Shown: positions 23,975 to 35,424 of the stretch, piece after piece
How the letters are laid out: every line of letters starts with the position of its first letter
Position numbering within the stretch: the first letter of the stretch is position 1
Assembly (NCBI GenBank): GCA_963680875.1
Contig: OY804579.1
Span: 35,139,804-35,203,803, forward strand
DNA from: Bathymodiolus brooksi
Taxonomy: Eukaryota > Mollusca > Bivalvia > Mytilida > Modiolidae
Length of the DNA stretch: 64,000 nucleotides
Direction: 5' to 3'
Translations under genes and position numbers: made by a program
Notes under the pieces: model-generated
Database searches by the model: none
Told to the model about the DNA's origin: nothing
What the model saw: only the letters and a program-made list of their open reading frames with translations

Positions 23975-25316
23975 TCATATTAAGTATAATAGACAGAGAA
24001 AAAATGTAAAAATCGAATAAATGTCACGTTAAAGCCAATGCCGAAAATATTTGGAACATGTGTCTGCCAATTCATTAAGGTTTAAGAACAGTTGTAACTG
24101 TTGAAACTATCTGGGGTCAGATGAATTATTTAACTTATATTGATTATAACACATAAATAATACACAAAGCAACTTGACACCAAAAAAAAAAGAAAGAAAG
24201 ATAAACAGGGACAGTTTATAATCCAACCGAAAATTAAACACAAAACGGGCCTCGTATTCATGAAAAGTCAAAACAAACAAACACAAAGGTCGAAACTTCG
24301 GATTCCTGTTTTCGAAGTGGAATAGGTTAAATAGATATTTCCAAACTTTTAGCTCACGTTTAAGTTGAAAGATATAACTTGGTTTAGTAGAATAGTTAAG
24401 TAAAACAACTGCAAGTATCAATGATACATCAATAATTTTTGCAGTTTTTAGGTATTTTTTACCAATGTTAAGTTGAAGGTTTGGTAAAAAAAAATAGCTA
24501 AAACAAATGACAGTGCTCAATGTCATAATCTACCCCCCCCCCCCCCCCCCCCCAAATCAACCCTCCAATTGATCTCTGAGGTTCTATAATTTAAAAATGT
24601 ACTAATTTTACGAGCATTTTTTAATTAGGAAGTTGCACAATCTCAAAACTCATTTTTCGTTCCGTTTCTTACATGTATATAAATTAAAAATGTCATACAG
24701 AATCGAACAAAACGACAATGATATATTCTTCATATTATATAATATATGAAGACTTCATTTTTTCACTATTAAAGACAGAAGTGCTATATATTTAGTGAAA
24801 AAATAAAAATAATGAAAAATGTCCCAGTCCAAGCAATTTTTACAGGTAAAAATCAATGAACTCAATAGTGCGTGTAGGAGATGGTGATGACGGGCTCTAT
24901 GGAGAACAATGGAATCTTTCGGGTGACCGTCGAGTGTCTATTGTCCTCATGGATTATTAAAACCCACGACCGCAGACTGTTCTCTTTTATAGACTTATTT
25001 CCTCCGTATTTCATCAAACTTTGTCTAAATATACACCCAAATATTCCTTTAAAATGCGATTTTTCTATATGAGCAGGGCCAAATCTGTTCACTTTCTGGT
25101 CTGCAAACTTCCAAATTAAATTAGCACCCTTGATTCTCTACACAACTCTCGTTTACACTTCTACTTTAAAATCTACAGTTTAAAAGATATTTCAAATTTT
25201 CGTTATTCTAAGCAAAATATTATTACTTTTACCATTATTTATTGTCCCACTAATCAGTACATTGCCATTCAACCAATCATTCCTTAGTGGTATTATGTAG
25301 TGACTTACTTTGTGAT
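23975..25316. other. Intronic sequence with a C homopolymer
   Basis: A run of about 21 C residues lies at 24533-24553. The 139-residue minus-strand frame at 24107-24526 is low-complexity and hydrophobic with no recognisable motif; I do not call it a gene. Nothing else is recognised. Confidence 0.5.
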
Positions 25317-28300
25317 AACACTCTTCATAATACATGGAATGGTAAGTCTCAATTAACATGCAGCACTCATCGTGATTTTGACAATGACACTATCATAATA
25401 CATGGAATGGTAAGTCTCAATTAACATGCAGCACTCATCGTGAGTTTGACAATGGCACTATCATGATACATGGAATGGTAAGTCTCAAATAACATGCAGC
25501 ACTCATCGTGATTTTGACAATGACACTATCATAATACATGGAATGGTAAGTCTCAATTAACATGCAGCACTCATCGTGAGTTTTACAATGACACTATCAT
25601 AATACATGGAATGGTAAGTCTCAATTAACATGCAGTACTCATCGTGATTTTGACAATGACACTATCATAATACATGGAATGGTAAGTCTCAATTAACATG
25701 CAGCACTCATCGTGATTTTGACAATGACACTATCATAATACATGGAATGGTAAGTCTCAATTAACATGCAGCACTCATCGTGATTTTGACAATGACACTA
25801 TCATAATACATGGAATGGTAAGTCTCAATTAACATGCAGCACTCATCGTGAGTTTGACAATGGCACTATCATGATACATGGAATGGTAAGTCTCAATTAA
25901 CATGCAGCACTCATCGTGATTTTGACAATGCCACTATCATAATACATGGAATGGTAAGTCTCAATTAACATGCAGCACTCATCGTGAGTTTTACAATGAC
26001 ACTATCATAATACATGGAATGGTAAGTCTCAATTAACATGCAGCACTCATCGTGATTTTGACAATGACACTATCATAATACATGGAATGGTAAGTCTCAA
26101 TTAACATGCAGCACTCATCGTGATTTTGACAATGACACTATCATAATACATGGAATGGTAAGTCTCAATTAACATGCAGCACTCATCGTGAGTTTTACAA
26201 TGACACTATCATAATACATGGAATGGTAAGTCTCAATTAACATGCAGCACTCATCGTGAGTTTTACAATGACACTATCATAATACATGGAATGGTAAGTC
26301 TCAATTAACATGCAGCACTCATCGTGATTTTGACAATGACACTATCATAATACATGGAATGGTAAGTCTCAATTAATATGCAGCACTCATCGTGATTTTG
26401 ACAATGACACTATCATAATACATGGAATGGTAAGTCTCAATTAACATGCAGCAATCATCGTGAGTTTTACAATGACACTATCATAATACATGGAATGGTA
26501 AGTCTCAATTAACATGCAGCACTCATCGTGAGTTTTACAATGACACTATCCTAATGCATGGAATGGTAAGTCTCAATTAACATGCAGCACTCATCGTGAT
26601 TTTGACAATGACACTATCATAATACATGGAATGGTAAGTCTCAATTAACATGCAGCACTCATCGTGATTTTGACAATGACACTATCATAATGCATGGAAT
26701 GGTAAGTCTCAATTAACATGCAGCACTCATCGTGATTTTGACAATGACACTATCATAATACATGGAATGGTAAGTCTCAATTAACATGCAGCACTCATCG
26801 TGATTTTGACAATGACACTATCATAATACATGGAATGGTAAGTCTCAATTAACATGCAGCACTCATCGTGATTTTGACAATGCCACTATCATAATACATG
26901 GAATGGTAAGTCTCAATTAACATGCAGCACTCATCGTGAGTTTTACAATGACACTATCATAATACATGGAATGGTAAGTCTCAATTAACATGCAGCACTC
27001 ATCGTGATTTTGACAATGACACTATCATAATACATGGAATGGTAAGTCTCAATTAACATGCAGCACTCATCGTGAGTTTGACAATGACACTATCATAATA
27101 CATGGAATGGTAAGTCTCAATTAACATGCAGCACTCATCGTGAGTTTTACAATGACACTATCATAATACATGGAATGGTAAGTCTCAATTAACATGCAGC
27201 ACTCATCGTGAGTTTGACAATGACACAATCCTAATGCATGGAATGGTAAGTCTCAAATTAACATGCAGCACTCATCGTGAGTTTTACAATGACACTATCC
27301 TAATGAATGGAATGGTAAGTCTCAATTAACATGCAGCACTCATTGTGATTTTGACAATGACACTATCCTATTGCATGGAATGGTAAGTCTCAAATAACAT
27401 GCAGCACTCATCGTGAGTTTTACAATGGCACTATCCTAATGCATGGAATGGTAAGTCTCAATTAACATGCAGCACTCATCGTGATTTTGACAATGACACT
27501 ATCCTAATGCATGGAATGGTAAGTCTCAATTAACATGCAGCACTCATTGTGATTTTGACAATGACACTATCCTATTGCATGGAATGGTAAGTCTCAAATA
27601 ACATGCAGCACTCATCGTGATTTTGACAATGACACTATCCTAATGCATGGAATGGTAAGTCTCAATTAACAAGCAGCACTCATCGTGATTTTGACAATGA
27701 CACTATCCTAATGCATGGAATGGTAAGTCTCAATTAACATGCAGCACTCATCGTGATTTTGACAATGACACTGTCATAATACATGGAATGGTAAGCTTTA
27801 ATTAACATGCAGCACTCATCGTGATTTTGACAATGACACTATCATAATACATGGAATGGTAAGCTTTAATTAACATGCAGCACTCATCGTGATTTTGACA
27901 ATGACACTATCATAATACATGGAATGGTAAGCTTTAATTAACATGCAGCACTCATCGTGATTTTGACAATGACACTATCATAAAACATGGAATGGTAAGC
28001 TTTAATTAACATGCAGCACTCATCGTAATTTTGACAATGACACTATCATAATACATGGAATGGTAAGCTTTAATTAACATGCAGCACTCATCGTGATTTT
28101 GACAATGACACTATCATAATACATGGAATGGTAAGCTTTAATTAACATGCAGCACTCATCGTGATTTTGATAATGACACTATCATAATACATGGAATGGT
28201 AAGCTTCAATTAACATGCAACACTCATCGTGCGTTTTACAATGACACTATCATAATACATGGAATGGTAAGCTTTAATTAACATGCAGCACTCATCGTGA

Positions 28301-28530
28301 TTTTGACAATGACACTATCATAATACATGGAATGGTAAGCTTCAATTAACATGCAGCACTCATCGTGAGTTTTACAATGACACTATCATAATGCATGGAA
28401 TGGTAAGCTTCAATTTATAAGGATACTTTACTAAAGCTTGAAATGGTAAAGTTCAAGTTACATGCATCACTCATCGTGTGTTTTACAATGCTACTTTCCT
28501 AATGCATGGAATGATATGGTTCACTTGATT
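25317..28530 (+). repeat. 68-bp minisatellite, about 46 copies
   Basis: Unit: 'tatcataatacatggaatgg', 'taagtctcaattaacatgca', 'gcactcatcgtgattttgac', 'aatgacac'. Subtypes are 'gtgattttgac' versus 'gtgagttttac', 'ataatacatgg' versus 'ctaatgcatgg' (mainly 27.2-27.8 kb), and 'aagtctcaatt' versus 'aagctttaatt' (27.8 kb onward). The final two units (28420-28530) are strongly diverged. It lies in caspase intron 3. Confidence 0.97.
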
Positions 28531-29390
28531 TATTATCTCAAGGCAAGAGTAAAATGTTTAATGGAAGAACGTAATTTGATCGTAAAAAGTTGGGTTAATT
28601 TTTCTGTAAAGTGAGAGAGATGCTATTGATTTCTACTTTAATGTAGTTTACAATGTGTCAGACAAAGTATTACAATTTACTTATTTTGAAAACATATATC
28701 GAACTATTATACTGGATGTAATTATATCGTGGTATTTTGTTAATACTTTTTATGAAATGTCAATGGATGATATCGTATTGTACTTTGACACAAATATAAG
28801 GAGAATTGTCATTAACCTCATTTTAGTCATTTTAAGTTTTATTATTGGATTTTTCAAATTTTATCGTGCAATCTGTTATTAGTTAAGTAGAATGGGATGT
28901 TTATGATCTATCATTCCATTTACAATCTTTGTTTAGGACTTAAAAAAATCAACCACACCAGTCCAATGCAATAATGTTTCTTTTCAGTTCGATCATACAA
29001 AACAGCAAACATATACCAAATTATGCGTTGCTTTTTGACAAAGCGTTACTATTACGATGAGTAAATAAAACAAGGATATTGAAAAATGGCTAACGCCAAC
29101 AACCCTATATATTGTGACGTAATTGATATGTTCCCTGTCGCCGTAAACGTTGATCTTTCTAAGAGACTTTGTTTTTCCATTGAATCGATGGGCATATGAA
29201 TACTAACACAGTTCTGGCTTAGTGTCAAAATAATAGATAACATAATCATGGTTTCTATCAAAATAATAAAAACAAATACAGTCCTGGTTTAAATCTGATT
29301 AAGAAATTTAAACTTGTACTGTGTTATTTGTTTTGTTTTTTCTTTTTGTTTTTTTTTTCATTTTGATTTAAACCTATATATATAGGAATT
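28531..29390. other. Intronic sequence, no feature seen
   Basis: AT-rich; a 75-residue plus-strand frame at 28655-28882 is hydrophobic and without a motif, probably chance. Confidence 0.4.
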
Positions 29391-29480
29391 AGTATTATGG
29401 TGTTTAACGCCACTTTCAACAGTATTTCAGTTATATCGTGGCGGTCAGTTTTATTGGTTGAGGAAACCGGAGTACCCAGA
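29391..29480 (+). repeat. V-rep head, cut by the Penelope-like element
   Basis: Begins 'tggtgtttaacgccacttt' and ends at 'ggaaaccggagtaccca', where a (TA)n run and then the Penelope-like element start. The rest of V-rep is not found on the other side at 33.4 kb. Confidence 0.75.
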
Positions 29481-29500
29481 TATATATATATATATATATA

Positions 29501-29799
29501 CAACGTCTGAAAAACCAGTTACGGGGTGTTGGATCGTTACGGTATAACGATACTATACAAGTAAAACAATTATAAACGTCTAAAATGGTTTGTAAAACAA
29601 CACCAAGTACACAAAACAAAGTGATAAAGAATTAAACACTTCGTAGAATGACAAAATTTTCGTCCCACCGAGGGACTTTATCAATGTCTAATTAAATAAA
29701 ATCTCGAAACAATATGGCGACTTTTCAAATTTCAAAAAAGTTTTTGACGGTCCATGTACGGCACAAAAGAACCAGAAGATGCACATATGAAACTACATG
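29501..29799 (-). repeat. Pseudo-LTR, downstream copy
   Basis: Direct repeat of 32912-33222. Includes the plus-strand blocks 'gttggatcgttacggtata', 'ggtttgtaaaacaacacc' and 'caatatggcgacttttc'. A structured motif sits at 29650-29688 (see the ribozyme-like entries). It lacks the 13-base segment seen in the upstream copy. Confidence 0.93.
29650..29688 (-). ncRNA. Hammerhead-like motif in the pseudo-LTR (degenerate)
   Basis: On the minus strand: 'ttgataa', a hairpin with arms 'gtccc'/'gggac' around 'tcggt', then 'gaaa' and 'ttttgtc'. This mirrors hammerhead order (CUGAUGA, stem II, GAAA, cleavage triplet such as GUC), and hammerheads are known in Penelope-like elements. However the core would carry C3 to U and G8 to A, and stem I is poor, so activity is doubtful. 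The same motif is at 33074-33112 and, inverted, at 33276-33314. Confidence 0.35.
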
Positions 29800-30105
29800 C
29801 ATAAAAGAATGGAAATCCTACATATAAATTAATAAAAGTAGAATAACAATAATATAAATATACAATAGGGCTACACATTTAAATAAATGTTAAATTAGAA
29901 ATAAAAATAAATATAAAAATGAGACATTATTGGTAAATGTATCAAATAGCACTGTCAAAATATTGTTGAAAACGGTATGATACCCAAACTCATTCAAAAA
30001 AACGGCCCGCCACAGTGTGGAATATATACTTTGGGCCAATAGAGCAAACTGTATGTCCTAATACGACTGGAGGAGATCAACACGAATAGGAGTCAAGAGA
30101 GGATA

Positions 30106-32940
30106 TTACTTTTTCTCATTGATTCCATTCGGTGATAAGGTCTTAAGTTTTCTAATCCAGAAGCTTTCCCTTTCCTGTCTGCTTTTATCATCCCACTTGG
30201 GGTTATGGTCAATTATGGTGACCTTCAGTTTGCCGAAAGAATCATGGTGGCCCGTCGATCTGAGATGTCTGCTGAGTGGAAGGTCAGGTTTGCAATTTGC
30301 ATCGCTTCTGTGGCCATTCAAGCGTTTACTAAGTTGTTGTTTAGTTTCTCCGATGTATTGAAGACCACAAATTGCACATTCCAGGAGGTAGATAATATTT
30401 TCTGTCTTGCAGTTGGCATTGCAGTATATGATGAATTTTTCTCCTGTATGTGTGCTGCTGAATTTTTGTGTGCATTGGATGTTTTTGCACGTCATACATC
30501 GTCTCGAATCACATTTTTGACACTGACCATTGTAGGCAGGTCGAGGGGAGATGTCAGCTCTCACCAAGATGTCTTTCAAACTTTTGGGTTTCCTGAAGGC
30601 CAAGACGGGTGGTTCTTTGAAGATTTTACACAGTTCTGGGTGTTTTTGTATGGTTGTCCAGTGCTCACGAACGATGCTGGATAAATTACTGAGCGCAGGA
30701 TGGTATGTAATGACAAATGGCACTCTGTTGTTCGCGTTCTTTTCTTTATATTGGATGAGGTCTTTTCTGTCAATACCACTTGCTTTGTTAAAACAATGGT
30801 TAATGCTCGCATTGTTGTAACCCCTCTTTTTTAGATGACATTTCAGTTCCCCACGCCGTTTTTTGGTGGTTTGTTCGTTGGAGCAGATGCGTTTGATTCG
30901 GAGAGCTTGGCTGTACGGAATACTGTTGGTGCAATGTTTAGGATGACAACTCTGTGGGGACAGGTACTGATGTTTATCTGTCGGTTTGTTGTATATGTCA
31001 GTTGACATAATACCATTTTCACAGGTGGTGTAAGTATCCAGAAAGGAGATGTTATTTCTAGATGTTTCATGGGTGAATTTTATAGTGGGGTGAACATTAT
31101 TGGCGTGGTCAAAGAAACGATTGAGGTTTTCTTCCGACTCGGTCCACTTCATGTCAACGTCGTCTATGAAACGAAACCAGGAAAGTGGCTTGTGAGGTGC
31201 AGATTGTATGATAAGTTTTTCAAGCTTCCCCATGAAGATGTTGGCGTATGAAGGTGCCATCTTTGTTCCCATAGCTGTTCCGTTGATTTGTAAAAAATGC
31301 TCTCCATTAAATGTAAAATTGTTATGCTTCAGTACCAATGTGAGCAACTGGACAAGACATTCCGTTGGTGGTTCTTTCACGGCTCTTTGGTCCCAGGCCT
31401 CTCGACATACTTCGATACCGTCATTATGTGGGATGTTAGTGTATAATGACGTAACGTCCATCGAAACAAGAATGGTCCCCGAAGGAAGGGGGTTCATGGA
31501 TTCCATTTTTTTAAGATAATCAGTGGTGTCTTTCAAATGTGAAGGTAACGCTTCTACATGAGGTCGAAGGTGGAAATGGACGAATTCGGAGATTTTTTCT
31601 GTGGGGTGCCCATTTGCTGAAACAATGGGTCTCCCGGGGTTGTTGACTTTATGAATTTTAGGTAATAGGTAGAAGCGTCCGACTTTGGGTTTGTCTGGTT
31701 TCAAGTAATCGAAAGTGTTCTTGTCGATATGACTATTTTCTTTCATAATTTTTAGCTCCTGTGTTATTTTAGTGCTGAATTCTTCCGTGGGGTCAGAGTC
31801 CAGTTTTTTGTAAAATCTTTCATCCATCAGTTGTCTGTTTGCCTCCTCTAAATAATCTACTTTGTCCATAACAACAATTGCGCTACCCTTGTCTGCTGAC
31901 TTTATGACAATGTCATCCCTTTCCTTTAATTCTTGTAGCGCACCTTTTTCTGCTGGAGTGAGGTTGTTATGGGTTGGTATGTTCGTGCTGGTTGCTGTCT
32001 GGACATCATTTTTGACTAAATCAATAAAGGATTCTAATGTTGTATTTTTGCTGGGTTTTGGAATCCATGAACTTTTTTTCTTAAACCTAGGAAGGGGGAT
32101 CTCATTATCATCTTCCGAATCGGACGACTCATCTACAGGACAGTCTCTCTCTTTGGCTGAGAAATATTCTTTAATACGAAGAGATCTAGCAAATTTGTCG
32201 AGATCAGCTGATAGTTGCTCCTCGTTTATTTTGTTGGGGGTGGGGCAGAAATTAAGTCCCTTAGAGAGTATACGAATTTCAGCAGGTTTTAGATCTTTTG
32301 ATGACAAATTGACGACTGTGTCATTTTGGTCTCTATTAATTTCTTTGTGTCTTGAAAATCTTCGTTTCCGCCTTGTCGTTTCCCCAGAAGTGACAGATTA
32401 TTCTGATGGTATATTTTTGTTCGGGTTGATACCATCCCTAAAGAATTTCTTACGTTGTTTCTCTCGCAACTTTAGGCTTTGAATATTGTGGATATCTTGC
32501 AGACGTTCATTAATATTGTTGGTATCCGAGAACGTCAAAGATTTGTTTAGGTCAGTTTTAATGTTCGTAATAGTTTTATCCAGAACCTCGAGATTGTGTA
32601 CAGTGTTCTGGTACAATAGAATAAGGAGACGGGTGGAACAGTCAAAGAGTATAGAGTCCCATCGTTCCACAAATCTATTTGATTTCCAACCAGTGCTTTG
32701 TGGTGTTAACTTGATATGTAGCCCTTTTGGTATAATATTATTGGCAATATATGCCCGCAAATTAGATACGTGATGTTCTGTACTAATTTGTTTAAGAGTT
32801 AATTTTCTAAGTTTTTTAAAATAAAATTCATAGCTCATGATGTGCAGAGCTGTAAGATCGGTCGGATTATGTAATGTAACATAATACTGACTAGGAAAGA
32901 AATAACATATACAACGTCTGAAAAACCAGTCAACGATCAA
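30106..32940 (-). pseudogene. Penelope-like polyprotein: RT plus GIY-YIG endonuclease, one in-frame stop
   Basis: A single frame runs from 32940 to 30106 and is broken only by TAA at 32400-32398. Upstream of the stop are about 180 residues of the family's N-terminal region; a plausible ATG begins MSYEFYFKKLRKL. The downstream part is 733 residues if counted from 32307. Using that numbering, the reverse transcriptase has motif A VSMDVTSLYTN (Asp284), GTAMGTKMAPSYANIFM at 343-359 and the catalytic FIDD at 380-383. A Cys-rich stretch (CQKCDSRRCMTCKNIQC, about 596-612) precedes the GIY-YIG nuclease (IIYLLECAICGLQYIG, 638-653; HR near 666 and Glu712). It copies element RNA and cuts the target DNA. 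The single nonsense codon and otherwise clean frame suggest recent activity; readthrough or an alternative start cannot be excluded. Open frames on the opposite strand are shadows. Confidence 0.93.
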
Positions 32941-33222
32941 TCTTACGGGGTGTTGGATCGTTACGGTATAACGATACTATACAAGTAAAACAATTATAAA
33001 CGTCTAAAATGGTTTGTAAAACAACACCAAGTACACAAAACAAAGTGATAAAGAATTAAACACTTCGTAGAATGACAAAATTTTCGTCCCACCGAGGGAC
33101 TTTATCAATGTCTAATTAAATAAAATCTCGAAACAATATGGCGACTTTTCAAATTTCAAAAAGGTTTTTGACGGTCCATGTACGGCACAAAAGAACCAGA
33201 AGATGCACATATGAAACTACAT
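32912..33222 (-). repeat. Pseudo-LTR, upstream copy
   Basis: Lies upstream of the coding frame, whose first codons overlap its inner edge. It carries 13 bases absent from the other direct copy, making a small inverted pair 'aacgatc...ggatcgtt'. The hammerhead-like motif is at 33074-33112. Confidence 0.93.
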
Positions 33223-33223
33223 A

Positions 33224-33392
33224 CTTTTTTGAAATTTGAAAAGTCGCCATATTGTTTCGAGATTTTATTTAATTAGACATTGATAAAGTCCCTCGGTGGG
33301 ACGAAAATTTTGTCATTCTACGAAGTGTTTAATTCTTTATCACTTTGTTTTGTGTACTTGGTGTTGTTTTACAAACCATTTTAGACGTTTAT
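33224..33392 (+). repeat. Inverted partial pseudo-LTR
   Basis: Reverse complement of the inner part of the pseudo-LTR (from 'aaaccattttagacgttta' back to 'gaaatttgaaaagtcgcc'), directly abutting the upstream direct copy. With it, the end of the element can fold into a hairpin of about 165 bp. Confidence 0.93.
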
Positions 33393-33410
33393 ATATATAT
33401 ATATATATAC

Positions 33411-35248
33411 ATGTTATTTTTATTTTATCCACCAATTATAATCTATCACAGGTAATGTTTGTTGACTAAAACTCCAAGTGTCCAAATGCTATACTTTGCT
33501 ACAAAGAAGTAAAATATAACACCCTACTTATTGTCTGGCTCAAGGGGTGAAGAATTGATTTCATGGCAACTGACCATAGAGAAATCATCTGACAAGTAAT
33601 TATATATAAAACAGAACTTTCAGACTGCGTTGCTGTTCACATATGACAAATTATTTTGTTGTGGTAATGCTTTAGTTATGTTTGTATATCGATTGTAGAT
33701 CTAAGGTTGTTGTTTGTATTCCTATACACCCATACATTCATGTGTTCTAATAAATCAGCAGGATCTCTGTAATTTTGGTAGTATTGCGGTTTGTTATTAT
33801 GACAGGTCTTTGATATATATATATCTGGTATAAAATATGATTAATGTGTTAGTCAGTGATACAAGAGGTAGCGTGGGTAAGGTGCTACATTTCCTACTCG
33901 CAGTTTCAGCGAAAATGAATCAAATCTATTTAAGCCACATATACCATTATCTCAGGATAGTCCTATGAAAAGATTTCTCATTTCATGTTGATCCCATATC
34001 CAATATAGTAAGAATGGGAAATGATAGTTTCTGACTGTTCTACCAGAAAGCACTGGGTGGATTTGTTATATCATTTATATGAACGTCCTGCAAATATTAT
34101 TCCTTTTATTTCGATATAATATGTCAGTCGATATGAGAGAAATCAAAAATAACCAAAACCGCCATCTCTATGAAAAGGTTATACTCAGAAACTACAATAT
34201 TAAGTGGACTGAAAATGCACAAAGATAATCATTGAGTGGTCCTTTTAAGAATTAGCATACGATTGTGTGGATCGGTAATCTACGCAAGACATTGGTTTAC
34301 ACAGCCTCTAATGAAGCAATTTTCATAAATTGGAAATTGTGTTAAAGCTTAACTATATGTCTATTATCATTGGAAGGCCATGTATTTTTTTATTTATTTC
34401 GTTTTACATATGTATTTAAGATAAAAAATTGCAAGTTTGGAAAAACACAATTTATTAATGAATATCACAACAATGATTAGCAGAAAGAGAAAGCTGTTTC
34501 AGACAAGTGAAAGTCATCTTTATTTAAGGATCTCCCTACATGCATTGACAGATAACGTATCATGACATTAAGGAGGCAACCACTTAAATTTTAAAAGGGA
34601 TTTGGGATATGTTTTATTAATATTTTCTACCATCAAAAAATAGACAAAAATAATTGACCTGAAAGATGCAAAAAATATTTTGACCATATATTTTTTAGGT
34701 AAAACATTTGTTAAAAAAAAATACCGATATGTCATGTCCAAAATACAAACAAAAATTGTTTATTGTGAAACACATTTTCTTACCCGGAAGAAAAAAATCC
34801 AAGCCCTTTCACCGTTAAGGTTAACTGGTCGGTTCCTTAGGGGTAAAACTGCAGTTATTGACAGATACATAGCAAATAGTTCATGGCACCGGTCCGTCAC
34901 CAAAAAATAGTATATGGACCGAAGCTTCTGAGGTCCATATAATATTTTTTTGGTGACGGACCGGTCCATATACTGCCATATGACCCGAAGTGACATGAAC
35001 TATTTGCTATATTATACTTTTTATCTAAAATAATAATGCAAGTACCGTTCCGGAACCGAATCGAAAACGAGGCAGTCCAGTCCCGGTCCATATAACGTTA
35101 TATTGACCGGCTGCGCTAACAAAGACAAATAGGGAAAATAAAAACGTAAAGTATAATACAGTAAGTTATGCCTTCATTTCTATGAGTCGGTATCCTTGGA
35201 GTTATTGATAGACAGTAAATGTATTGTTTCAGTGAGGCACACTCTTAC
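33411..35248. other. Intronic sequence with a foldback
   Basis: No exon is recognised. A foldback lies at 34869-35010: outer arms 'atagcaaatagttcatg' and 'catgaactatttgctat', and an inner pair built on 'ccggtccgtcaccaaaaaa' and its complement. Likely a MITE remnant. Confidence 0.6.
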
Positions 35249-35424
35249 TTGAATGAAGAACAGTTTTGGTTTCCCAACTAATGTTGTACATCTATCTCCT
35301 CTAAAGGGACCAGTTAGGACATCTAAGGAGAGCATACCATCTGTTGCATAAATCCTACCCTCAATACCATGACTTAAAATGGCACATCCAAAACAATCAC
35401 AGTCAGAATGGTCATAGTTTGCTG
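35249..35424 (-). CDS. Caspase exon 3: p20 with catalytic histidine
   Basis: Encodes residues 117-174; residue 116 is split with exon 2. The acceptor is ATCTTTCAG|CA and the donor CAA|GTAAGA. Motifs in order: YDHSDCDCFGCAILSHG with catalytic His134 and the oxyanion-hole glycine Gly135, then GRIYATDG, then FRGDRCTTLVGKPKLFFIQ ending in Gln174, an S1-pocket residue. The Cys-rich CDCFGC stretch and the LVGKPKLFFIQ strand are hallmark p20 features. Downstream reading beyond the donor is intron. Confidence 0.95.

Larger units (their letters stand above)
29501..33392 (-). mobile_element. Penelope-like retroelement with pseudo-LTRs
   Basis: A nearly complete element: direct pseudo-LTRs at 29501-29799 and 32912-33222, an inverted partial pseudo-LTR at 33224-33392, and one long minus-strand reading frame between them. 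The direct copies are close to identical except for 13 bases present only in the right copy after 'gaaaaaccagt'. Both outer ends lie in (TA)n runs (29481-29500 and 33391-33410), suggesting insertion at a TA microsatellite. The combination of direct and inverted terminal copies is characteristic of Penelope-like elements. It sits in caspase intron 3 in the same orientation as the gene. Confidence 0.95.
16109..35248 (-). other. Caspase intron 3 (19.1 kb), between Gln174 and Ala175
   Basis: Donor CAA|GTAAGA at 35248 and acceptor TTACAG at 16109, phase 0. The intron contains two long minisatellites, a broken mariner-like transposon, a nearly intact Penelope-like element, several SINE-like repeats and a foldback. 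Together these account for a large share of its length. The splice junction falls two residues before the catalytic cysteine. Confidence 0.9.

Noticed and set aside
24107..24526. 139-residue minus-strand frame
   Set aside because: Hydrophobic, low-complexity, no recognisable motif, in intronic AT-rich sequence; likely chance.
25317..28530. CRISPR array
   Set aside because: Units are contiguous 68-bp tandem repeats without unique spacers, in a eukaryotic genome.
30119..32482. Several plus-strand frames of 60-206 residues
   Set aside because: All lie antisense to the Penelope-like polyprotein and show no motif of their own.
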